Source: Anaerolineae bacterium (GTDB lineage: Bacteria > Chloroflexota > Anaerolineae > B4-G1 > DUEL01). Taken from it: a DNA stretch of 15,180 nucleotides. The stretch spans positions 1 to 15,180 of the forward strand of contig JAFGOJ010000323.1 of NCBI GenBank assembly GCA_016926575.1, given 5' to 3'. Numbering within the stretch: the first letter of the stretch is position 1; each line of letters opens with the position of its first letter. The notes beneath the pieces are model-generated. The model ran no database searches, had not been told where the DNA came from, and saw only the letters and a list, made by a program, of their open reading frames with translations. The translations under genes were made by a program, and so were the position numbers. Positions 14,450 through 15,180 of this stretch are shown here, in pieces.

Positions 14450-14653
14450 CTAGAATCCCAACTGCATCCAATCCGTGCCGGTGATGACCGAGCAGGACAG
14501 AATCAGGAAAAGAATCAGCAGGATGATGCCGCAGCCACAGCCCGTGCAGGAAAGGCCCTTCCCAAACCCGAAACGCTCCTGCAACCAGTCGAATATCCAG
14601 TTGAGAAAGGCCAGCTTGAGCAGGCCAGATAAACACCCAGGTCGGTCGTTCAT
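14450..14653 (-). CDS. Small Cys-rich single-pass membrane protein, function unknown
   Basis: This 67-residue protein is not a family I can name. It begins MNDRPGCLSGLLKLAFLNWI, a possibly amphipathic segment, continues with FDWLQERFGFGKG, and has a Cys cluster C36-x2-C39-x-C41 directly before a hydrophobic helix (about 42-60, GIILLILFLILSCSVITGT). Further Cys are at 7 and 54. The ATG at 14653 is chosen because AAAGGAG lies 8 nt upstream; the frame is open further upstream, but without a better start. A TATAAT-like -10 box lies about 60 bp upstream. The spacing to the MBL gene suggests an operon. The cluster next to the membrane could bind a metal or form disulfides, which is a guess. Confidence 0.75.
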   Translation of the reverse strand: MNDRPGCLSGLLKLAFLNWIFDWLQERFGFGKGLSCTGCGCGIILLILFLILSCSVITGTDWMQLGF

Positions 14654-14715
14654 ACGTTTAGCTCCTTTCATCAGATTCAGAATGACTTTTGCTCGCACCT
14701 ACTGCGTCATCATCC

Positions 14716-14721
14716 ATTATA
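14716..14721 (-). promoter_or_regulatory. Possible -10 box for the small membrane protein / MBL operon
   Basis: On the minus strand TATAAT occurs about 60 bp before the ATG at 14653. I see no good -35 hexamer at 16-18 bp (GGTATT at 17), and no extended -10 TG. The box is plausible from position only. Confidence 0.4.
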
Positions 14722-14817
14722 TCGTACCTGCGGCTGGAATACCTGACACCGGACTGGCGTTTTTCTGACAAGCAGGCCGGCCCGGCACTTTCCGCCAAGG
14801 TATATGCAAACCGGCTA

Positions 14818-14846
14818 TTGACAATTTGCAAATAGAGTGCTATACT
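14818..14846 (+). promoter_or_regulatory. Near-consensus sigma-70-type promoter with no recognised gene
   Basis: TTGACA (14818-14823) and TATACT (14841-14846) are spaced by exactly 17 bp on the plus strand. The spacer contains the perfect palindrome ATTTGCAAAT (14824-14833), a possible operator. Downstream, AAAAGGATAAGAAA is followed at 14861 by ATG and at once by TAG, the point where mosaic repeat copy B starts. No credible open frame follows within the window. Confidence 0.7.
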
Positions 14847-14862
14847 GAAAAGGATAAGAAAA

Positions 14863-14972
14863 TGTAGGCCACGCTTTCAGCGTGACGCCCGCTCGGCGCG
14901 GATCACGGACCCGGCGGGAGCACACTGTCTGGTGGTGGTAGGCGCGCGATTGAATCGCGCGCCTACCACCAC
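14863..14972 (+). repeat. Mosaic hairpin repeat, copy B
   Basis: The 39-bp head (14863-14901) matches copy A (13684-13722) with one mismatch. After it, the left arm of the copy A stem is missing, but the right-arm segment ACCCGGCGGGAGCA remains (14909-14922). A different hairpin is then present, with perfect 20-bp arms 14932-14951 and 14953-14972, separated by one base, so the real loop must open several pairs. GAACGCG follows, as in copy A. This is a mosaic of exchangeable hairpin modules. Confidence 0.65.
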
Positions 14973-15048
14973 AGGAACGCGCTCTATTTTCGGAGCAGAG
15001 GCCATGAGCTACGCTCACAACCAATGGACGAAAATGGCCCCTGTCGCT

Positions 15049-15139
15049 GCGGGCCCCCTGACCCGCCGTTCCGCCCGGTCAACCGGGCGGAACAAGAGGC
15101 TGGTTGGTAGGGGGCGGTCTGAGACCGACCCCTACCAAC
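15049..15139 (+). repeat. Mosaic hairpin repeat, copy C
   Basis: GCGGGCCCC-CTGACCCGC (15049-15066) resembles the same stretch of copy A. It leads into a stem GTTCCGCCCGG with CCGGGCGGAAC (15068-15078 with 15083-15093), then CAAGAGG, parallel to CAAGAACG in copy A. A last hairpin pairs 15103-15120 with 15122-15139, 17 of 18 positions complementary. The stem sequence differs from copy A but stays paired, so structure seems conserved more than sequence. Copy C lacks the 39-bp head. Confidence 0.55.
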
Positions 15140-15180
15140 AGCACCATTGACCGAAACCCATTTGCGGAAGGGGTCCGGGG

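Larger units (their letters stand above)
14654..15180. other. Non-coding terminal region with repeats and an orphan promoter
   Basis: About 530 bp with no credible protein gene. It holds the upstream region of the minus-strand operon, the plus-strand promoter at 14818-14846, mosaic repeat copies B and C, and open frames that run through hairpin arms and are judged spurious. Confidence 0.6.

Noticed and set aside
13684..15139. Repeated sequence considered as a CRISPR array
   Set aside because: The copies are not regularly spaced, are mosaics of long hairpins, and have no uniform 28-37 bp repeats with unique spacers or cas genes nearby.
14932..15150. A 72-codon open frame on the plus strand downstream of the orphan promoter
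   Set aside because: It starts inside one hairpin arm and runs through two others, so its sequence is dictated by the repeats. No ribosome-binding site fits the start.

Overview
The window looks like a chromosomal stretch from a GC-rich bacterium, probably of the phylum Chloroflexota and perhaps Anaerolineae-like. The evidence for this is indirect: a short 201-residue EF-Ts, an S2 protein with a very acidic tail, and intergenic DNA crowded with long GC-rich hairpins of a kind I associate with that group. The phylum call is an inference; nothing in the window, such as an rRNA gene, fixes it.

Region 1 (1-2170, minus strand) carries secD and the 5' part of secF, the accessory subunits of the Sec protein-export machine. 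A consensus promoter (TTGACA-17-TATAAT) drives them. Back to back with it, a second good promoter drives an orphan OmpR-type regulator on the plus strand (2389-3078), whose receiver domain has lost key phosphorylation residues. Region 2 (3100-7788, plus strand) is the classic translation and envelope cluster rpsB-tsf-pyrH-frr-uppS-cdsA: ribosomal protein S2, EF-Ts, UMP kinase, ribosome recycling factor, undecaprenyl diphosphate synthase and CDP-diglyceride synthase. It has its own promoter, a structured leader and a hairpin between rpsB and tsf.

Region 3 (7803-7971) is a 153-bp non-coding mobile element (MITE) with terminal inverted repeats and an intact 8-bp target duplication. Region 4 (8001-10756) is a tight plus-strand group: a two-CBS-domain protein, class I fructose-1,6-bisphosphatase and transcription terminator Rho. 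A hairpin-filled gap follows (10757-11055). Region 5 (11056-13554) is a three-gene ABC-2 exporter operon: one ATPase and two paralogous six-helix permeases.

Region 6 (13555-15180) is mostly non-coding. It holds a second, inverted and truncated MITE copy, three mosaic copies of another hairpin repeat, and a minus-strand pair coding for a small Cys-rich membrane protein and a metallo-beta-lactamase-fold hydrolase. It also has a near-consensus plus-strand promoter with no recognisable gene behind it.

The protein-coding content is largely housekeeping, and I see no convincing new multi-gene system. The parts most worth a second look are the two non-coding repeat families and the orphan promoter that runs straight into one of them.
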